Shown: positions 1 through 14,925, counted from the stretch's first letter. The stretch is 64,000 nucleotides of DNA from Bacillus sp. 1NLA3E (GCF_000242895.2 NC_021171.1:124001-188000), one strand, 5' to 3'. The notes: generated by a model from the sequence alone, not told the origin. Program-made: numbers and translations.

Positions 1-149
1 GTATGGATGTTAAAATTCTTTCTGGTGACGAGCAAGAAATCGAAATGCGAGACACAGAAGATGATGAAGAAACACAACAAGCAGAGTCGTTAACAATCGC
101 CCCGGAGCTTGAAAGCATTGAGACGGAAACAGTAGGGACAAAAGAATAA
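1..149 (+). CDS. rpoB: RNA polymerase beta subunit, C-terminal end (partial)
   Basis: This is the last ~48 codons of the RNA polymerase beta subunit gene, which begins upstream of the window; it reads in frame from base 3 to the TAA at 147-149. The residues MDVKILSGDEQEIEMRD followed by an acidic tail match the C-terminus of Bacillus RpoB as I remember it. It lies directly upstream of rpoC in the same orientation, the universal rpoBC arrangement. Only the non-catalytic tail is visible. Confidence 0.93.
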   Translation, partial: MDVKILSGDEQEIEMRDTEDDEETQQAESLTIAPELESIETETVGTKE

Positions 150-162
150 TAATAAAGAATAT

Positions 163-205
163 CAGCTCAGTGAGAACTGAATAGTTTTCACTGAGCGCCA
201 TTTAT
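163..205 (+). promoter_or_regulatory. Intercistronic hairpin between rpoB and rpoC
   Basis: An inverted repeat of 14 bases (GCTCAGTGAGAACT at 164-177 and AGTTTTCACTGAGC at 184-197, one G-T type pair) is followed by a T-rich stretch. It sits in a 131-base spacer between rpoB and rpoC. The shape resembles an attenuating terminator or an mRNA-processing/stability hairpin that could set the rpoB:rpoC ratio; which of these applies is inference. Confidence 0.55.
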
Positions 206-280
206 TTTTTCTGTATATAAGTCATTCGGAAAACAATTGCAATAAGGGAAAACCTGAAGATCAAAAGGGAGGTAGGCCCC

Positions 281-3200
281 TTGCTAGATGTAAACAATTT
301 TGAGTATATGAAAATTGGTCTTGCTTCACCGGATAAAATCCGCTCGTGGTCATTTGGTGAGGTTAAGAAACCAGAAACGATTAACTATCGTACACTAAAA
401 CCAGAAAAAGACGGTTTGTTTTGCGAACGAATTTTTGGTCCGCAAAAGGACTGGGAATGTCATTGCGGTAAGTACAAACGTGTTCGTTATAAAGGCGTTG
501 TTTGTGATCGTTGTGGTGTAGAGGTAACTCGGGCAAAAGTTCGTCGTGAACGTATGGGTCATATCGAATTAGCAGCACCTGTATCTCATATTTGGTACTT
601 TAAAGGGATTCCAAGCCGTATGGGTTTGGTTCTTGATATGTCACCAAGAGCGTTGGAAGAGGTTATTTATTTTGCATCTTACGTTGTAACTGAGCCAGGC
701 GATACTGCTCTTGAAAAGAAACAGCTCCTTTCTGAAAAGGAGTACCGTGCATATCGAGATAAATACAGTAATAAATTCCAAGCCTCAATGGGTGCGGAAG
801 CAATCAAAAAACTTCTTTTTGACATCGATTTAGAAAAAGAAGTTGATAGCTTAAAAGAAGAGTTAAAAACAGCACAAGGGCAACGTAGAACACGTGCAAT
901 TAAACGCCTCGAAGTACTAGAAGCATTCCGTGGTTCTGGAAATGAACCTTCATGGATGATTTTAGACGTTCTTCCCGTAATACCACCTGAATTGCGTCCA
1001 ATGGTTCAGCTTGATGGAGGTCGTTTTGCAACATCTGATTTAAATGACTTATATCGCCGTGTTATAAACCGGAACAATCGTTTGAAGCGTTTATTAGATC
1101 TTGGTGCACCGAGCATTATTGTTCAAAACGAAAAACGTATGCTTCAAGAAGCAGTCGACGCTTTAATTGATAATGGCCGTCGCGGTCGTCCTGTTACAGG
1201 ACCTGGAAATCGTCCGTTAAAATCCTTATCACATATGTTAAAAGGAAAGCAAGGTCGTTTCCGTCAAAACTTACTTGGTAAGCGTGTTGATTACTCTGGC
1301 CGTTCGGTTATCGTTGTAGGTCCGAACTTAAAAATGTATCAATGTGGGCTGCCAAAAGAAATGGCTTTAGAACTATTTAAGCCATTCGTGATGAAAGAAC
1401 TAGTTGGAAAAGGGCTGGCTCATAATATCAAGTCAGCAAAGCGTAAAATAGAGCGTGTAAACCCAGAGGTTTGGGATGTTCTTGAAGAAGTAATTAGAGA
1501 ACACCCGGTTTTACTAAACCGTGCCCCAACACTTCACCGTCTAGGGATTCAGGCTTTTGAACCTACCTTGGTAGAAGGTCGTGCGATTCGTCTTCACCCG
1601 CTAGTTTGTACAGCTTATAACGCTGACTTCGATGGAGACCAAATGGCGGTTCACGTACCGTTGTCTGCCGAAGCTCAAGCTGAAGCTCGCTTGTTAATGT
1701 TAGCTGCACAAAATATCTTAAATCCGAAAGATGGTAAGCCAGTTGTAACTCCATCTCAGGATATGGTACTAGGTAACTATTATTTAACAATGGAACGTGA
1801 GGGTGCTGTTGGTGAAGGGATGATCTTTAAAGATCGTAACGAGGCGTTAATTGCTTACCAAAACGGCTATGTTCATTTGCATTCAAGAGTAGCGGTGCAT
1901 GCTGGTTCTTTAGGAAACGTAACCTTTACTGAAGAACAAAATAATAAATTGTTAATTTCAACTGTTGGTAAATTGATCTTTAATGAAATTTTACCGGAGT
2001 CTTTCCCGTATATTAACGAACCAACGAAGGAAAATCTTGAGGAAAAAACACCTGAAATATACTTCGTTGAAAAGGGAACTGACGTAAAAACAGTTATTCA
2101 AGGTATGCCAATCATCGATCCATTCAAAAAGAAAATTCTTGGAAATGTCATTGCAGAAGTATTTAAACGTTTCAAAATTACTGAAACATCAAAAATGCTT
2201 GACCGCATGAAGGACCTTGGATTTAAACATTCAACAAAAGCAGGTATCACAGTTGGGGTAGCTGATATTGTGGTCTTGGGTGAAAAGAAAGAAATCATTC
2301 ATGACGCGCAAATTAAAGTTGATAATGTAACAAAACAATTCAGACGTGGTTTGATTACCGAGGAAGAGCGTTACGATCGTGTTATTTCAATCTGGAGTTC
2401 TGCGAAAGACGTAATTCAAGCAAAACTGATGAAATCGTTGGATAGATCAAACCCAATTTTCATGATGAGTGATTCCGGTGCGCGTGGTAACGCATCGAAC
2501 TTTACCCAGTTAGCTGGTATGCGTGGTCTGATGGCCAACCCGGCAGGACGTATTATTGAATTACCGATTATCTCTAGTTTCCGTGAAGGATTAACCGTAT
2601 TAGAGTACTTTATTTCTACTCACGGTGCACGGAAAGGATTAGCGGATACAGCTCTTAAGACAGCTGACTCAGGTTACCTGACTCGCCGCCTTGTTGATGT
2701 TGCGCAGGATGTCATTGTACGTGATGATGACTGTGGAACAGATCGTGGTCTATTAATTAGAGCGATTAAAGATGGCACAGAAGTAATTGAGGCATTAGAT
2801 GAACGTTTAATCGGCCGTTATGCTAGAAAGGCCATTAAACATCCAATAACAAAAGAAGTTATTGTTCCTGAAAATGGTCTAATTACTGAGGATCTTTCAG
2901 TAGAAGTTGTAGAGGCCAACATTGAAGAGGTTTGGATTCGTTCCGCCTTCACATGTAATACACGTCATGGTGTATGTAAAAAATGTTACGGTCGTAACTT
3001 AGCTACTGGTCAAGAGGTTGAAGTGGGAGAAGCAGTTGGAATTATCGCCGCCCAATCAATCGGGGAACCGGGAACACAGTTAACGATGCGTACGTTCCAT
3101 ACAGGTGGGGTTGCTGGAGACGATATCACACAAGGTTTACCGCGTATTCAAGAACTATTTGAAGCTCGTAATCCTAAAGGGCAATCTGTTATTTCGGAAA

Positions 3201-3880
3201 TAGAGGGTGTTGTAGTTGGCATTAATGAAGGCCGAGATCGTCAACATGAGATTGTTGTTCAAGGCTCTGTTGAAAGCCGGACCTACACTGCTCCTTATAC
3301 CGCTCGTGTGAAAGTAGCCATCAATGATAACGTCGGCCGTGGCGAAGAGTTAACAGAAGGTTCAATTGATCCGAAAGAGTTGTTACGTGTTACTGATATG
3401 ACTACCGTACAAGAATACTTACTTCGCGAGGTTCAGAAAGTTTACCGTATGCAAGGGGTAGAAATTGGCGATAAACATATCGAAGTAATGGTTCGTCAAA
3501 TGCTTCGTAAAGTTCGAGTTGGCGATTCCGGAGAAACGGAAGTATTGCCAGGAGCATTACTTGATATACATCAATTCACTGATGCCAACGAAAAGGCTCT
3601 ACTTGCTGGAAAAATGCCTGCCACAGGACGTCCTGTGTTATTAGGTATTACAAAGGCATCACTTGAGACTGACTCGTTCTTATCTGCTGCATCGTTCCAG
3701 GAAACAACAAGAGTACTTACTGATGCGGCTATTAAAGGTAAACGTGATGAATTACTTGGCCTAAAAGAAAATGTAATTATTGGTAAACTGATTCCTGCAG
3801 GTACAGGTATGCCACGTTATCGTCAAGCAGAACCGATCCTTCAAGAACAGGTTGAAGATGACAAAGTAACAGTTGAGTAA
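281..3880 (+). CDS. rpoC: RNA polymerase beta' subunit
   Basis: Catalytic beta' subunit of DNA-dependent RNA polymerase, 1199 residues, the normal length for Bacillus. The start is TTG at 281, preceded by AAAAGGGAGGT, giving [16 protein letters not shown] as in Bacillus orthologues. The N-terminal zinc finger is present (Cys60, Cys62, Cys75, Cys78), and the Mg2+-binding catalytic loop [12 protein letters not shown] lies at 447-458 with Asp449, Asp451 and Asp453. The bridge-helix/trigger-loop region ([19 protein letters not shown]; later [19 protein letters not shown]) is intact. It follows rpoB with a hairpin in the spacer and is followed by a terminator-like hairpin and a new promoter. Confidence 0.99.
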   Translation: MLDVNNFEYMKIGLASPDKIRSWSFGEVKKPETINYRTLKPEKDGLFCERIFGPQKDWECHCGKYKRVRYKGVVCDRCGVEVTRAKVRRERMGHIELAAPVSHIWYFKGIPSRMGLVLDMSPRALEEVIYFASYVVTEPGDTALEKKQLLSEKEYRAYRDKYSNKFQASMGAEAIKKLLFDIDLEKEVDSLKEELKTAQGQRRTRAIKRLEVLEAFRGSGNEPSWMILDVLPVIPPELRPMVQLDGGRFATSDLNDLYRRVINRNNRLKRLLDLGAPSIIVQNEKRMLQEAVDALIDNGRRGRPVTGPGNRPLKSLSHMLKGKQGRFRQNLLGKRVDYSGRSVIVVGPNLKMYQCGLPKEMALELFKPFVMKELVGKGLAHNIKSAKRKIERVNPEVWDVLEEVIREHPVLLNRAPTLHRLGIQAFEPTLVEGRAIRLHPLVCTAYNADFDGDQMAVHVPLSAEAQAEARLLMLAAQNILNPKDGKPVVTPSQDMVLGNYYLTMEREGAVGEGMIFKDRNEALIAYQNGYVHLHSRVAVHAGSLGNVTFTEEQNNKLLISTVGKLIFNEILPESFPYINEPTKENLEEKTPEIYFVEKGTDVKTVIQGMPIIDPFKKKILGNVIAEVFKRFKITETSKMLDRMKDLGFKHSTKAGITVGVADIVVLGEKKEIIHDAQIKVDNVTKQFRRGLITEEERYDRVISIWSSAKDVIQAKLMKSLDRSNPIFMMSDSGARGNASNFTQLAGMRGLMANPAGRIIELPIISSFREGLTVLEYFISTHGARKGLADTALKTADSGYLTRRLVDVAQDVIVRDDDCGTDRGLLIRAIKDGTEVIEALDERLIGRYARKAIKHPITKEVIVPENGLITEDLSVEVVEANIEEVWIRSAFTCNTRHGVCKKCYGRNLATGQEVEVGEAVGIIAAQSIGEPGTQLTMRTFHTGGVAGDDITQGLPRIQELFEARNPKGQSVISEIEGVVVGINEGRDRQHEIVVQGSVESRTYTAPYTARVKVAINDNVGRGEELTEGSIDPKELLRVTDMTTVQEYLLREVQKVYRMQGVEIGDKHIEVMVRQMLRKVRVGDSGETEVLPGALLDIHQFTDANEKALLAGKMPATGRPVLLGITKASLETDSFLSAASFQETTRVLTDAAIKGKRDELLGLKENVIIGKLIPAGTGMPRYRQAEPILQEQVEDDKVTVE

Positions 3881-3891
3881 TATTAATTAAA

Positions 3892-3945
3892 AAATGCGGT
3901 ACTTCGCTGGTGATACTTACTCGCAAGTACCGCGTTTTAAATACA
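3892..3945 (+). terminator. Terminator-like hairpin after rpoC
   Basis: GCGGTACTT (from 3896) and AAGTACCGC (to about 3934) form a strong stem followed by GTTTTAAA. The T run is short, so termination may be partial. It separates rpoBC from the promoter of the downstream rplGB-rpsL-rpsG-fusA-tuf unit. Confidence 0.6.
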
Positions 3946-3969
3946 TCTCGAAAAAGAACAAACGAAATG

Positions 3970-3998
3970 TTGACATACATCAGCTAAGGTGTTAATAT
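3970..3998 (+). promoter_or_regulatory. sigma-A promoter for rplGB-rpsL-rpsG-fusA-tuf
   Basis: A perfect -35 box TTGACA (3970-3975), a 17-base spacer and a TAATAT -10 box (3993-3998) lie 46 bases before rplGB. This is a near-consensus housekeeping promoter, placed correctly to drive the str operon independently of rpoBC. Confidence 0.75.
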
Positions 3999-4043
3999 AT
4001 CAAAGGTGCTCCTATTTACCTGATACTTTGGAGGATATTAACG

Positions 4044-4292
4044 ATGTCTTATGAAAAAGTATTACAGGCAGATCACATAATCATAGGAACGAAACAAACA
4101 GTTAAAGCTCTTAAATCTGGTGTTGTCATTGAACTTATCGTTGCAACTGATGCGGATCTTAAAGTGATTGCAAAGGTTTTACAGACAGCGAAAGAAATGG
4201 ACGTACCAATAACATATGTGGACTCTATGAAAAAACTAGGGAAAGCATGTAGCATAGATGTTGGAGCAGCGACTGTGGCTATTACCTGTTAA
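4044..4292 (+). CDS. rplGB: L7Ae-family ribosomal protein (YbxF)
   Basis: An 82-residue protein of the L7Ae/L30e/S12e/Gadd45 fold, which binds kink-turn RNA. Bacillus YbxF is encoded in the same position, between rpoC and rpsL, and associates with ribosomes. The sequence carries the family pattern: a short N-terminal helix ([19 protein letters not shown]), a central AxDAD...K motif and a hydrophobic C-terminal strand (AATVAITC). ATG at 4044 follows TTTGGAGGATATTAACG. It is the first gene after the TTGACA/TAATAT promoter. Confidence 0.93.
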   Translation: MSYEKVLQADHIIIGTKQTVKALKSGVVIELIVATDADLKVIAKVLQTAKEMDVPITYVDSMKKLGKACSIDVGAATVAITC

Positions 4293-4311
4293 AAACTGTT
4301 TTTGTAGATAA

Positions 4312-4818
<507 letters not shown>

Positions 4819-4856
4819 TTAATTAACTATTAGCTTCTTTGAAAGGAGGAAAAAAT

Positions 4857-5327
4857 ATGCCACGTAAAGGTCCTGTAGCAAAAAGAGACGTTTTACCAGA
4901 TCCGATTTATAACTCAAAGCTTGTTACTCGTTTGATCAACAAAATGATGATCGACGGTAAAAGAGGTAAATCTCAAGAAATTCTTTACTCAGCATTTGAT
5001 ATTATCCGTGAACGCTCTGGTAAAGAGCCGATGGAAGTATTTGAACAAGCGCTTAAAAACATCATGCCTGTTCTAGAAGTAAGAGCACGTCGTGTGGGTG
5101 GTGCAAACTACCAAGTACCAGTAGAGGTACGTCCTGATCGTCGTTCAACATTAGGTCTTCGTTGGTTAGTAAACTACGCTCGCCTTCGCGGAGAGAAAAC
5201 GATGGAACAACGTTTAGCAAACGAAATCCTTGATGCTGCAAACGCAACTGGTGCATCAGTTAAAAAACGTGAAGATACTCATAAAATGGCTGAAGCAAAC
5301 AAAGCGTTTGCTCACTATCGTTGGTAG
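4857..5327 (+). CDS. rpsG: 30S ribosomal protein S7
   Basis: S7 nucleates assembly of the 30S head by binding the 3' major domain of 16S rRNA. It is 156 residues, a normal length. ATG 4857 follows GAAAGGAGGAAAAAAT; the upstream in-frame ATG at 4839 lies before the RBS and is rejected. [21 protein letters not shown] is the Bacillus N-terminus. It sits 38 bases after rpsL and 54 bases before fusA. Confidence 0.98.
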   Translation: MPRKGPVAKRDVLPDPIYNSKLVTRLINKMMIDGKRGKSQEILYSAFDIIRERSGKEPMEVFEQALKNIMPVLEVRARRVGGANYQVPVEVRPDRRSTLGLRWLVNYARLRGEKTMEQRLANEILDAANATGASVKKREDTHKMAEANKAFAHYRW

Positions 5328-5381
5328 TCTAATCGAATTATTCAATTATAAAACACTTATACATGGAAGGAGAAAGACCAA

Positions 5382-7460
5382 ATGGCTAGAGAGTTCTCCT
5401 TGGAAAATACACGTAATATCGGAATCATGGCTCACATTGATGCTGGTAAAACAACTGCAACTGAGCGTATCCTTTATTACACTGGTCGTATCCATAAGAT
5501 TGGTGAAACACATGAAGGTGCATCTCAGATGGACTGGATGGAGCAAGAACAAGAACGTGGGATCACGATCACTTCCGCTGCAACAACTGCAGCTTGGAAA
5601 GACCATCGTGTAAACATCATCGATACCCCAGGACACGTAGACTTCACAATTGAAGTTGAACGTTCTCTTCGTGTACTTGATGGTGCAGTTGCTGTTCTAG
5701 ATGCTCAATCTGGTGTTGAGCCTCAAACAGAAACTGTTTGGCGTCAAGCAACAACTTATGGAGTTCCACGGGTTGTATTCGTTAATAAAATGGATAAAAT
5801 TGGTGCGGACTTCTTATATTCAGTGAAAACATTGCATGATCGTCTTCAAGCAAACGCTCATCCGATTCAATTACCAATCGGAGCTGAAGATCAATTTGAG
5901 GCAATCATTGATCTAGTTGAAATGAAGGCTCATTTCTACAGCAACGACCTAGGTACTGACATCGAGGTTCGGGAAATTCCTGAAGAATATAAAGCGCAAG
6001 CTGAAGAATATCGTGAGAAATTAGTTGAAGCTGTCTCTGAGCTTGATGAAGAACTAATGGAAAAATACCTTAATGGAGAGGAAATCAGTATTGAAGAGCT
6101 GAAATCCGGAATTCGTAAGGGAACAAACAAAGTTGAGTTTTACCCAGTTATCTGTGGCTCAGCATTTAAAAACAAAGGTGTTCAATTAATGCTTGATGCA
6201 GTTATTGATTATCTTCCATCTCCATTAGATGTACCTTCTATGAAAGGTCATCTTCCAGATACAGAGGAAGAAGCTGAGCGTCATTCTGATGACTCAGAAC
6301 CATTCTCTGCATTAGCTTTTAAAGTTATGACAGACCCTTATGTAGGGAAGTTAACATTCTTCCGCGTGTACTCTGGTACACTAAGCTCTGGATCATACGT
6401 TCAGAACTCTACAAAAGGAAAACGCGAACGTATCGGACGTATCCTCCAAATGCATGCTAACCATCGTCAAGAAATTGCCGAAGTTCATGCAGGAGATATT
6501 GCTGCTGCAGTAGGTTTAAAAGATACAACAACTGGTGATACTCTTTGTGATGAAAAAGACCAAGTAATTCTTGAGTCTATGAATTTCCCTGAGCCAGTAA
6601 TTCAACTTTCTGTTGAACCAAAATCAAAAGCAGACCAAGATAAAATGACTACTGCTTTGCAAAAACTTCAAGAAGAAGATCCAACTTTCCGTGCACACAC
6701 TGACCAGGAAACTGGACAAGTTATCATTGCTGGTATGGGTGAGCTTCACCTAGATATCATCGTTGATCGTATGCGTCGTGAATTCAAAGTTGAAGCTAAC
6801 GTTGGTGCACCACAGGTTGCCTATCGTGAAACTTTCCGTTCTTCTGCACAAGTTGAAGGAAAATTCGCTCGTCAGTCGGGTGGACGTGGTCAATACGGAC
6901 ATGTATGGATCGAGTTCTCTCCTAATGATGAAGGAAAAGGCTTTGAATTTGTAAATGGAATCGTTGGTGGGGTTGTTCCACGTGAATACATTCCTGCAGT
7001 TCAAGCTGGACTTGTAGATGCTCTCGACAGAGGGGTAATTGCAGGATATCCGCTTGTAGACATTAAGGCTAGACTATTTGATGGTTCTTACCATGATGTT
7101 GACTCAAGTGAAATGGCGTTTAAAATTGCCGCATCAATGGCTCTTAAAAATGCTGCTTCAAAATGTAGCCCTGTAATTCTTGAACCTGTAATGAGAGTAG
7201 AAGTAACAATTCCTGAAGAATATCTTGGTGATATCATGGGACAAATTACTGCTCGTCGCGGCCGCGTCGAAGGTATGGATGCTCGTGGTAATGCTCAAGT
7301 AGTTCGTTCAATGATTCCACTTTCTGAAATGTTTGGTTATGCAACTGCATTGCGTTCAAGCACTCAAGGACGTGGAGTGTTCTCAATGCACTTCGATCAT
7401 TACGAAGAAGTACCGAAATCAATTTCTGAAGAAATCATCAAAAAAAATAAAGGTGAGTAA
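5382..7460 (+). CDS. fusA: Elongation factor G
   Basis: The translocation GTPase EF-G, 692 residues. The G domain is complete: P-loop AHIDAGKTT near residues 17-25, switch region RGITI, DTPGH and NKMD. Domains II to V follow, with the domain IV tip region ([13 protein letters not shown]) and the C-terminal [11 protein letters not shown]. It follows rpsG in the str operon, with AGGAGAAAGACC before the ATG. A fusidic-acid-sensitive or -resistant state cannot be judged by eye. Confidence 0.99.
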   Translation: MAREFSLENTRNIGIMAHIDAGKTTATERILYYTGRIHKIGETHEGASQMDWMEQEQERGITITSAATTAAWKDHRVNIIDTPGHVDFTIEVERSLRVLDGAVAVLDAQSGVEPQTETVWRQATTYGVPRVVFVNKMDKIGADFLYSVKTLHDRLQANAHPIQLPIGAEDQFEAIIDLVEMKAHFYSNDLGTDIEVREIPEEYKAQAEEYREKLVEAVSELDEELMEKYLNGEEISIEELKSGIRKGTNKVEFYPVICGSAFKNKGVQLMLDAVIDYLPSPLDVPSMKGHLPDTEEEAERHSDDSEPFSALAFKVMTDPYVGKLTFFRVYSGTLSSGSYVQNSTKGKRERIGRILQMHANHRQEIAEVHAGDIAAAVGLKDTTTGDTLCDEKDQVILESMNFPEPVIQLSVEPKSKADQDKMTTALQKLQEEDPTFRAHTDQETGQVIIAGMGELHLDIIVDRMRREFKVEANVGAPQVAYRETFRSSAQVEGKFARQSGGRGQYGHVWIEFSPNDEGKGFEFVNGIVGGVVPREYIPAVQAGLVDALDRGVIAGYPLVDIKARLFDGSYHDVDSSEMAFKIAASMALKNAASKCSPVILEPVMRVEVTIPEEYLGDIMGQITARRGRVEGMDARGNAQVVRSMIPLSEMFGYATALRSSTQGRGVFSMHFDHYEEVPKSISEEIIKKNKGE

Positions 7461-7510
7461 TTGATTTTACGCCTTTAATAAAGTATAAATACTAATATAA
7501 GCAATGGTTC

Positions 7511-7541
7511 CTATGAAGATAGATTCGTTCTATCTTCATAC
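7511..7541 (+). promoter_or_regulatory. Perfect hairpin between fusA and tuf
   Basis: TATGAAGATAGA (7512-7523) is followed by a five-base loop TTCGT and TCTATCTTCATA (7529-7540), a perfect 12-bp stem. No T run follows, so it is unlikely to be a plain terminator. It sits 48 bases before tuf and could be an RNase-resistant 5' end that stabilises tuf mRNA; that role is inference. Confidence 0.6.
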
Positions 7542-7588
7542 ACCAATATACTTAACTATTTCTTTTAAAATCAAAGGAGGAAATCCTA

Positions 7589-8776
7589 ATGGCAAAAGCT
7601 AAATTCGACCGTTCAAAGCCCCATGTTAATATTGGTACAATCGGACACGTTGACCATGGTAAAACAACTTTAACAGCTGCTATCACTTCTGTTCTAGCAA
7701 AAGAAGGTAAAGCTGAAGCACGCGCATACGATCAAATCGATGGTGCTCCTGAAGAGCGTGAGCGTGGTATCACAATCTCAACTGCACACGTAGAGTACGA
7801 AACTGAAGCACGTCACTATGCACACGTTGACTGCCCAGGACACGCTGACTATGTTAAAAACATGATCACTGGTGCAGCACAAATGGATGGCGGTATCCTA
7901 GTTGTTTCTGCAGCTGACGGTCCAATGCCACAAACTCGTGAGCACATTCTACTTTCTCGTAACGTTGGTGTTCCTTACCTTGTTGTATTCATGAACAAAT
8001 GTGACATGGTAGATGATGAAGAGTTACTAGAATTAGTTGAAATGGAAATTCGTGATCTTCTTTCTGAATATGAATTCCCTGGTGATGATATTCCAGTTAT
8101 CAAGGGTTCTGCATTAAAAGCTCTTGAAGGCGAAGCTGAATGGGAAGAAAAAATTCATGAACTTATGAATGCTGTTGATGAGTATATCCCAACACCAACT
8201 CGTGACACTGATAAGCCTTTCATGATGCCTGTTGAGGATGTATTCTCAATCACAGGTCGTGGAACTGTTGCAACTGGACGTGTTGAGCGTGGAGTAGTTA
8301 AAGTTGGAGACGTTGTTCAAATCATCGGTTTCACAGAAGAGCCTAAGAGCACTACTGTAACAGGTGTTGAAATGTTCCGTAAGCTTCTTGATTATGCAGA
8401 AGCTGGCGACAACATTGGTGCCCTTCTTCGTGGGGTTGCTCGTGAAGAAATCGAACGTGGCCAAGTATTAGCAAAGCCAGGTTCAATTACTCCACATACA
8501 AAATTTAAAGCTGAAGTTTATGTATTGTCTAAAGAAGAAGGTGGACGTCATACTCCATTCTTCACAAACTACCGTCCACAATTCTATTTCCGTACTTCTG
8601 ATATTACTGGAATCGTAATTCTTCCTGAAGGCGTTGAAATGGTAATGCCTGGTGATAATATCGAAATGATCGTTGAACTTATTGCTCCTATCGCGATTGA
8701 AGAGGGAACTAGATTCTCTATCCGTGAAGGCGGACGTACTGTTGGATCAGGTGTTGTAACAACAATCACTGAGTAA
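7589..8776 (+). CDS. tuf: Elongation factor Tu
   Basis: EF-Tu, 395 residues, delivers aminoacyl-tRNA to the ribosome. GTPase motifs: GHVDHGKTT near residue 19, [17 protein letters not shown] and NKCDMVD; the beta-barrel domains II and III follow, with the C-terminal [16 protein letters not shown] 7589 follows AAAGGAGGAAATCCTA. It is the last gene of the str operon, followed by a strong terminator. Codon use is markedly biased towards highly expressed codons. Confidence 0.99.
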   Translation: MAKAKFDRSKPHVNIGTIGHVDHGKTTLTAAITSVLAKEGKAEARAYDQIDGAPEERERGITISTAHVEYETEARHYAHVDCPGHADYVKNMITGAAQMDGGILVVSAADGPMPQTREHILLSRNVGVPYLVVFMNKCDMVDDEELLELVEMEIRDLLSEYEFPGDDIPVIKGSALKALEGEAEWEEKIHELMNAVDEYIPTPTRDTDKPFMMPVEDVFSITGRGTVATGRVERGVVKVGDVVQIIGFTEEPKSTTVTGVEMFRKLLDYAEAGDNIGALLRGVAREEIERGQVLAKPGSITPHTKFKAEVYVLSKEEGGRHTPFFTNYRPQFYFRTSDITGIVILPEGVEMVMPGDNIEMIVELIAPIAIEEGTRFSIREGGRTVGSGVVTTITE

Positions 8777-8795
8777 TAATCAGTTAATAATGAAA

Positions 8796-8828
8796 GCAGA
8801 TGGGTGACAACCCATCTGTTTTTTTTAT
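8796..8828 (+). terminator. Terminator after tuf
   Basis: CAGATGGGT and ACCCATCTG form a stem with a tight loop, followed by a run of eight T residues (8819-8826). This is a textbook intrinsic terminator ending the str operon. Confidence 0.9.
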
Positions 8829-8871
8829 GCGTTCATTTAAATAAGAAATTACTGCCATTCATATATCTAAC

Positions 8872-8900
8872 TTGCTTTTAGTAATGTGCCTCGTTATAAT
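8872..8900 (+). promoter_or_regulatory. S10 operon promoter, upstream copy
   Basis: TTGCTT (8872-8877), a 17-base spacer and a consensus TATAAT (8895-8900). It is one of two promoters with identical boxes 69 bases apart, located between the tuf terminator and rpsJ. Confidence 0.65.
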
Positions 8901-8940
8901 AGTAAAAGTGTGCTAAACAAAAAGAAGCAAAAGAAATTTG

Positions 8941-8969
8941 TTGCTTTATCTTTTTGTTTTCGGTATAAT
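8941..8969 (+). promoter_or_regulatory. S10 operon promoter, downstream copy
   Basis: TTGCTT (8941-8946), a 17-base spacer and TATAAT (8964-8969). It has the same hexamers and spacing as the upstream copy. Transcripts would begin near 8976 and carry a ~125-base leader before rpsJ. Confidence 0.72.
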
Positions 8970-8989
8970 AGACAATGTTGGTCTTTGAC

Positions 8990-9060
8990 TGCGATGATGC
9001 GGAAGGTTGCTGACACACCCGGCCGCTTTGCCATGGCGAGTGTGTGGGAAATTTTCGCGG
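8990..9060 (+). promoter_or_regulatory. S10 operon 5' leader with GC-rich hairpin
   Basis: The leader is unusually GC-rich for this neighbourhood. It contains a stem in which ACACAC (9014 onward) pairs with GTGTGT (to about 9046) around an inner GGCC...TGGC pairing. From memory the stretch around GATGATGCGGAAGG is conserved upstream of rpsJ in Bacillus. It is a likely site for control of the S10 operon, although Firmicutes do not use the enterobacterial L4 leader. Confidence 0.45.
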
Positions 9061-9076
9061 AGAATGTCTATATTAA

Positions 9077-9409
<333 letters not shown>

Positions 9410-9447
9410 AGAATAAATAATGAAGAAAAACAGGAGGTGTGACTATA

Positions 9448-10074
9448 ATGACCAAAGGAATCTTAGGAAGAAAAATCGGTATGACTCAAGTTTTCGCAGA
9501 AAATGGGGATCTTATTCCGGTTACTGTTGTTCAAGCAGCTGCAAACGTAGTTCTTCAAGTTAAAACTGTTGAAACAGACGGATATGAATCTGTTCAAGTA
9601 GGTTTTGAAGATAAGCGTGAAAAGCTATCGAACAAGCCAGAAAAAGGCCATGTTTCAAAAGCGAATACTACTCCTAAGCGCTTCGTTCGTGAATTCCGTG
9701 GAGTAAACTTAGGTGAGTATGAAGTTGGTCAGGAAGTCAAGGTTGATATTTTCGCAGAAGGCGAAATCGTTGATGTAACTGGAGTTTCAAAAGGGAAAGG
9801 TTTCCAAGGTGTAATTAAACGCCACGGACAATCTCGTGGACCAATGGCTCACGGATCTCGTTATCACCGTCGTCCAGGTTCAATGGGACCTGTTGCTCCA
9901 AACCGCGTTTTCAAAGGCAAAAAGTTAGCTGGACGTATGGGTGGAGAACAAGTGACTGTTCAAAATTTACAAATTGTAAAAGTTGATACTGAACGTAATT
10001 TACTTTTAATCAAAGGTAACGTACCTGGACCTAAAAAGGCATTACTTAAAATTAAAAGTGCGATAAAAGCATAG
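9448..10074 (+). CDS. rplC: 50S ribosomal protein L3
   Basis: L3, 208 residues, lies near the peptidyl transferase centre. The start is set at ATG 9448 ([16 protein letters not shown]), after CAGGAGGTGTGACTATA; the GTG at 9439 three codons upstream overlaps the RBS. The central glycine-rich loop ([13 protein letters not shown]) that reaches the catalytic centre is present. It lies 38 bases after rpsJ. Confidence 0.97.
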   Translation: MTKGILGRKIGMTQVFAENGDLIPVTVVQAAANVVLQVKTVETDGYESVQVGFEDKREKLSNKPEKGHVSKANTTPKRFVREFRGVNLGEYEVGQEVKVDIFAEGEIVDVTGVSKGKGFQGVIKRHGQSRGPMAHGSRYHRRPGSMGPVAPNRVFKGKKLAGRMGGEQVTVQNLQIVKVDTERNLLLIKGNVPGPKKALLKIKSAIKA

Positions 10075-10101
10075 TAATTCACGTAGAAAGGAGGAAATAC
10101 A

Positions 10102-10724
10102 ATGCCGAAAGTAGCGTTATATAACCAAAGCGGATCACAAGTTGGTGAAATCGAACTTAATGATTCAGTTTTTGGTATTGCCCCAAATAACCACGTGTTA
10201 TTTGAAGCGGTTATCATGCAAAGAGCTTCTTTGCGTCAAGGAACACATAAAACTAAAGTTCGTTCTGAAGTAGCTGGTGGCGGTCGTAAGCCATGGAAAC
10301 AAAAAGGAACTGGACGTGCGCGTCAAGGTTCAATTCGTTCTCCACAATGGCGCGGAGGTGGTACAGTATTTGGTCCTACTCCTCGTAGCTACAGCTATAA
10401 ATTACCGAAGAAGGTACGTCGCTTAGCTATTAAGTCTGCACTTTCTTCAAAACTAATAGAAGAGAATATTCTTGTATTAGAAAACCTTGGTTTCGAAGCT
10501 CCGAAAACGAAGGAATTCACACAAGTTTTAAAGGGACTTTCTGTAGCTTCAAAAGCTTTGATTGTAACTGCGGACTTGGATGAGAATGTAGCATTATCTG
10601 CACGAAATATCCCTGGTGTAACAGTTGTTACTGCTGACGGAATTAGTGTTTTAGATGTGTTAAATCATGATAAACTAATCATGACGAAAGCCGCAGTTGA
10701 AAAAGTAGAGGAGGTGCTTGCATA

Positions 10725-10725
<1 letters not shown>
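10102..10725 (+). CDS. rplD: 50S ribosomal protein L4
   Basis: L4, 207 residues, lines the exit tunnel. The extended loop with [15 protein letters not shown], where macrolide-resistance changes occur in the family, is intact. ATG follows AAAGGAGGAAATACA. The TAA stop shares its last A with the ATG of rplW, so the two are translationally coupled. Confidence 0.98.
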
Positions 10726-11869
<1,144 letters not shown>

Positions 11870-11878
11870 CGGGATTGA

Positions 11879-12208
<330 letters not shown>

Positions 12209-12226
12209 TGAGAGGAGGGCATTCTG

Positions 12227-12568
12227 ATGCAAGCTAAAGCTGTTGCAAGAACAGTTCGTATTGCTCCTCGTAAAGCTCGTTTAGTCGTAGATTTAATTCG
12301 AGGTAAGCAAGTAGGTGAAGCAGTAGCGATTTTAAAGTTAACTCCAAAAGCTGCTTCTCCAATCGTAGAAAAAGTATTAAAATCTGCTATGGCAAACGCT
12401 GAGCATAACTACGAAATGGATATCAATTCATTAGTTGTTGAGCAAGCATATGTAAACGAAGGACCAACGTTAAAACGTTTCCGTCCTCGTGCGATGGGCC
12501 GTGCAAGCGCGATAAACAAACGTACTAGCCATATTATCATCGTTTTATCAGAAAAGAAGGAGGGATAA
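12227..12568 (+). CDS. rplV: 50S ribosomal protein L22
   Basis: L22, 113 residues, lines the exit tunnel through its long beta-hairpin ([15 protein letters not shown]), where macrolide-resistance changes occur in the family; here it looks wild type. [20 protein letters not shown] is the expected N-terminus. ATG follows GAGAGGAGGGCATTCTG and the gene is three bases from rpsC. Confidence 0.98.
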   Translation: MQAKAVARTVRIAPRKARLVVDLIRGKQVGEAVAILKLTPKAASPIVEKVLKSAMANAEHNYEMDINSLVVEQAYVNEGPTLKRFRPRAMGRASAINKRTSHIIIVLSEKKEG

Positions 12569-12571
12569 TCA

Positions 12572-13857
<1,286 letters not shown>

Positions 13858-13877
13858 TTGAGAGGAGGTTCGCCCTG

Positions 13878-14141
13878 ATGAGTGAACGCAATCAACGCAA
13901 AGTTTACACTGGACGCGTTGTTTCTGACAAAATGGATAAAACCATTACTGTACTTGTCGAAACATACAAGAAGCATCCTCTTTATGGTAAACGCGTGAAA
14001 TACTCTAAAAAGTTCAAGTCACATGATGAACAGAACGAAGCAAAAGTTGGCGATGTTGTTCGTATCATGGAAACTCGTCCACTTTCAGCAACAAAGCGTT
14101 TCCGCCTTGTTGAAGTGGTAGAAAAAGCAGTTATTATTTAA
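13878..14141 (+). CDS. rpsQ: 30S ribosomal protein S17
   Basis: S17, 87 residues, is an OB-fold primary 16S-binding protein. [20 protein letters not shown] and the later [19 protein letters not shown] are diagnostic. ATG follows GAGAGGAGGTTCGCCCTG. It is the last gene of the S10 block before rplN. Confidence 0.98.
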   Translation: MSERNQRKVYTGRVVSDKMDKTITVLVETYKKHPLYGKRVKYSKKFKSHDEQNEAKVGDVVRIMETRPLSATKRFRLVEVVEKAVII

Positions 14142-14154
14142 TTATTCGGATTAA

Positions 14155-14550
<396 letters not shown>

Positions 14551-14587
14551 TTAAAAATTCAAATGCCTTTTAAGGAGGTGCTTACTG

Positions 14588-14899
14588 ATGCATGTGAAAA
14601 AAGGTGACAAAGTTATGGTCATCTCTGGTAAGGATAAAGGCAAAACGGGAGTAATACTGGCTGCTTTTCCTAAGCAAAGCCGTGTTCTAGTTGAAGGTGT
14701 TAGCATTGTGAAAAAACACGCAAAACCTTCTCAAGTAAACCCGCAAGGCGGAATCATTAGCCACGAGGCACCTGTTCATGTATCAAACGTTATGCCTATT
14801 GATCCTAAATCTGGTAAACCAACTCGAGTAGGATATCAAACGGTTGACGGCAAAAAAGTACGTGTAGCAAAAATATCCGGTGAAGTTCTTGATAAATAG
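14588..14899 (+). CDS. rplX: 50S ribosomal protein L24
   Basis: L24, 103 residues, is a KOW-domain protein that initiates 50S assembly. The KOW motif [20 protein letters not shown] is at residues 4-23. ATG follows TTAAGGAGGTGCTTACTG, a very strong RBS. It lies between rplN and rplE, as in all Bacillus spc operons. Confidence 0.97.
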   Translation: MHVKKGDKVMVISGKDKGKTGVILAAFPKQSRVLVEGVSIVKKHAKPSQVNPQGGIISHEAPVHVSNVMPIDPKSGKPTRVGYQTVDGKKVRVAKISGEVLDK

Positions 14900-14925
14900 T
14901 CTATAAATGAAGGGAGGTACACATA

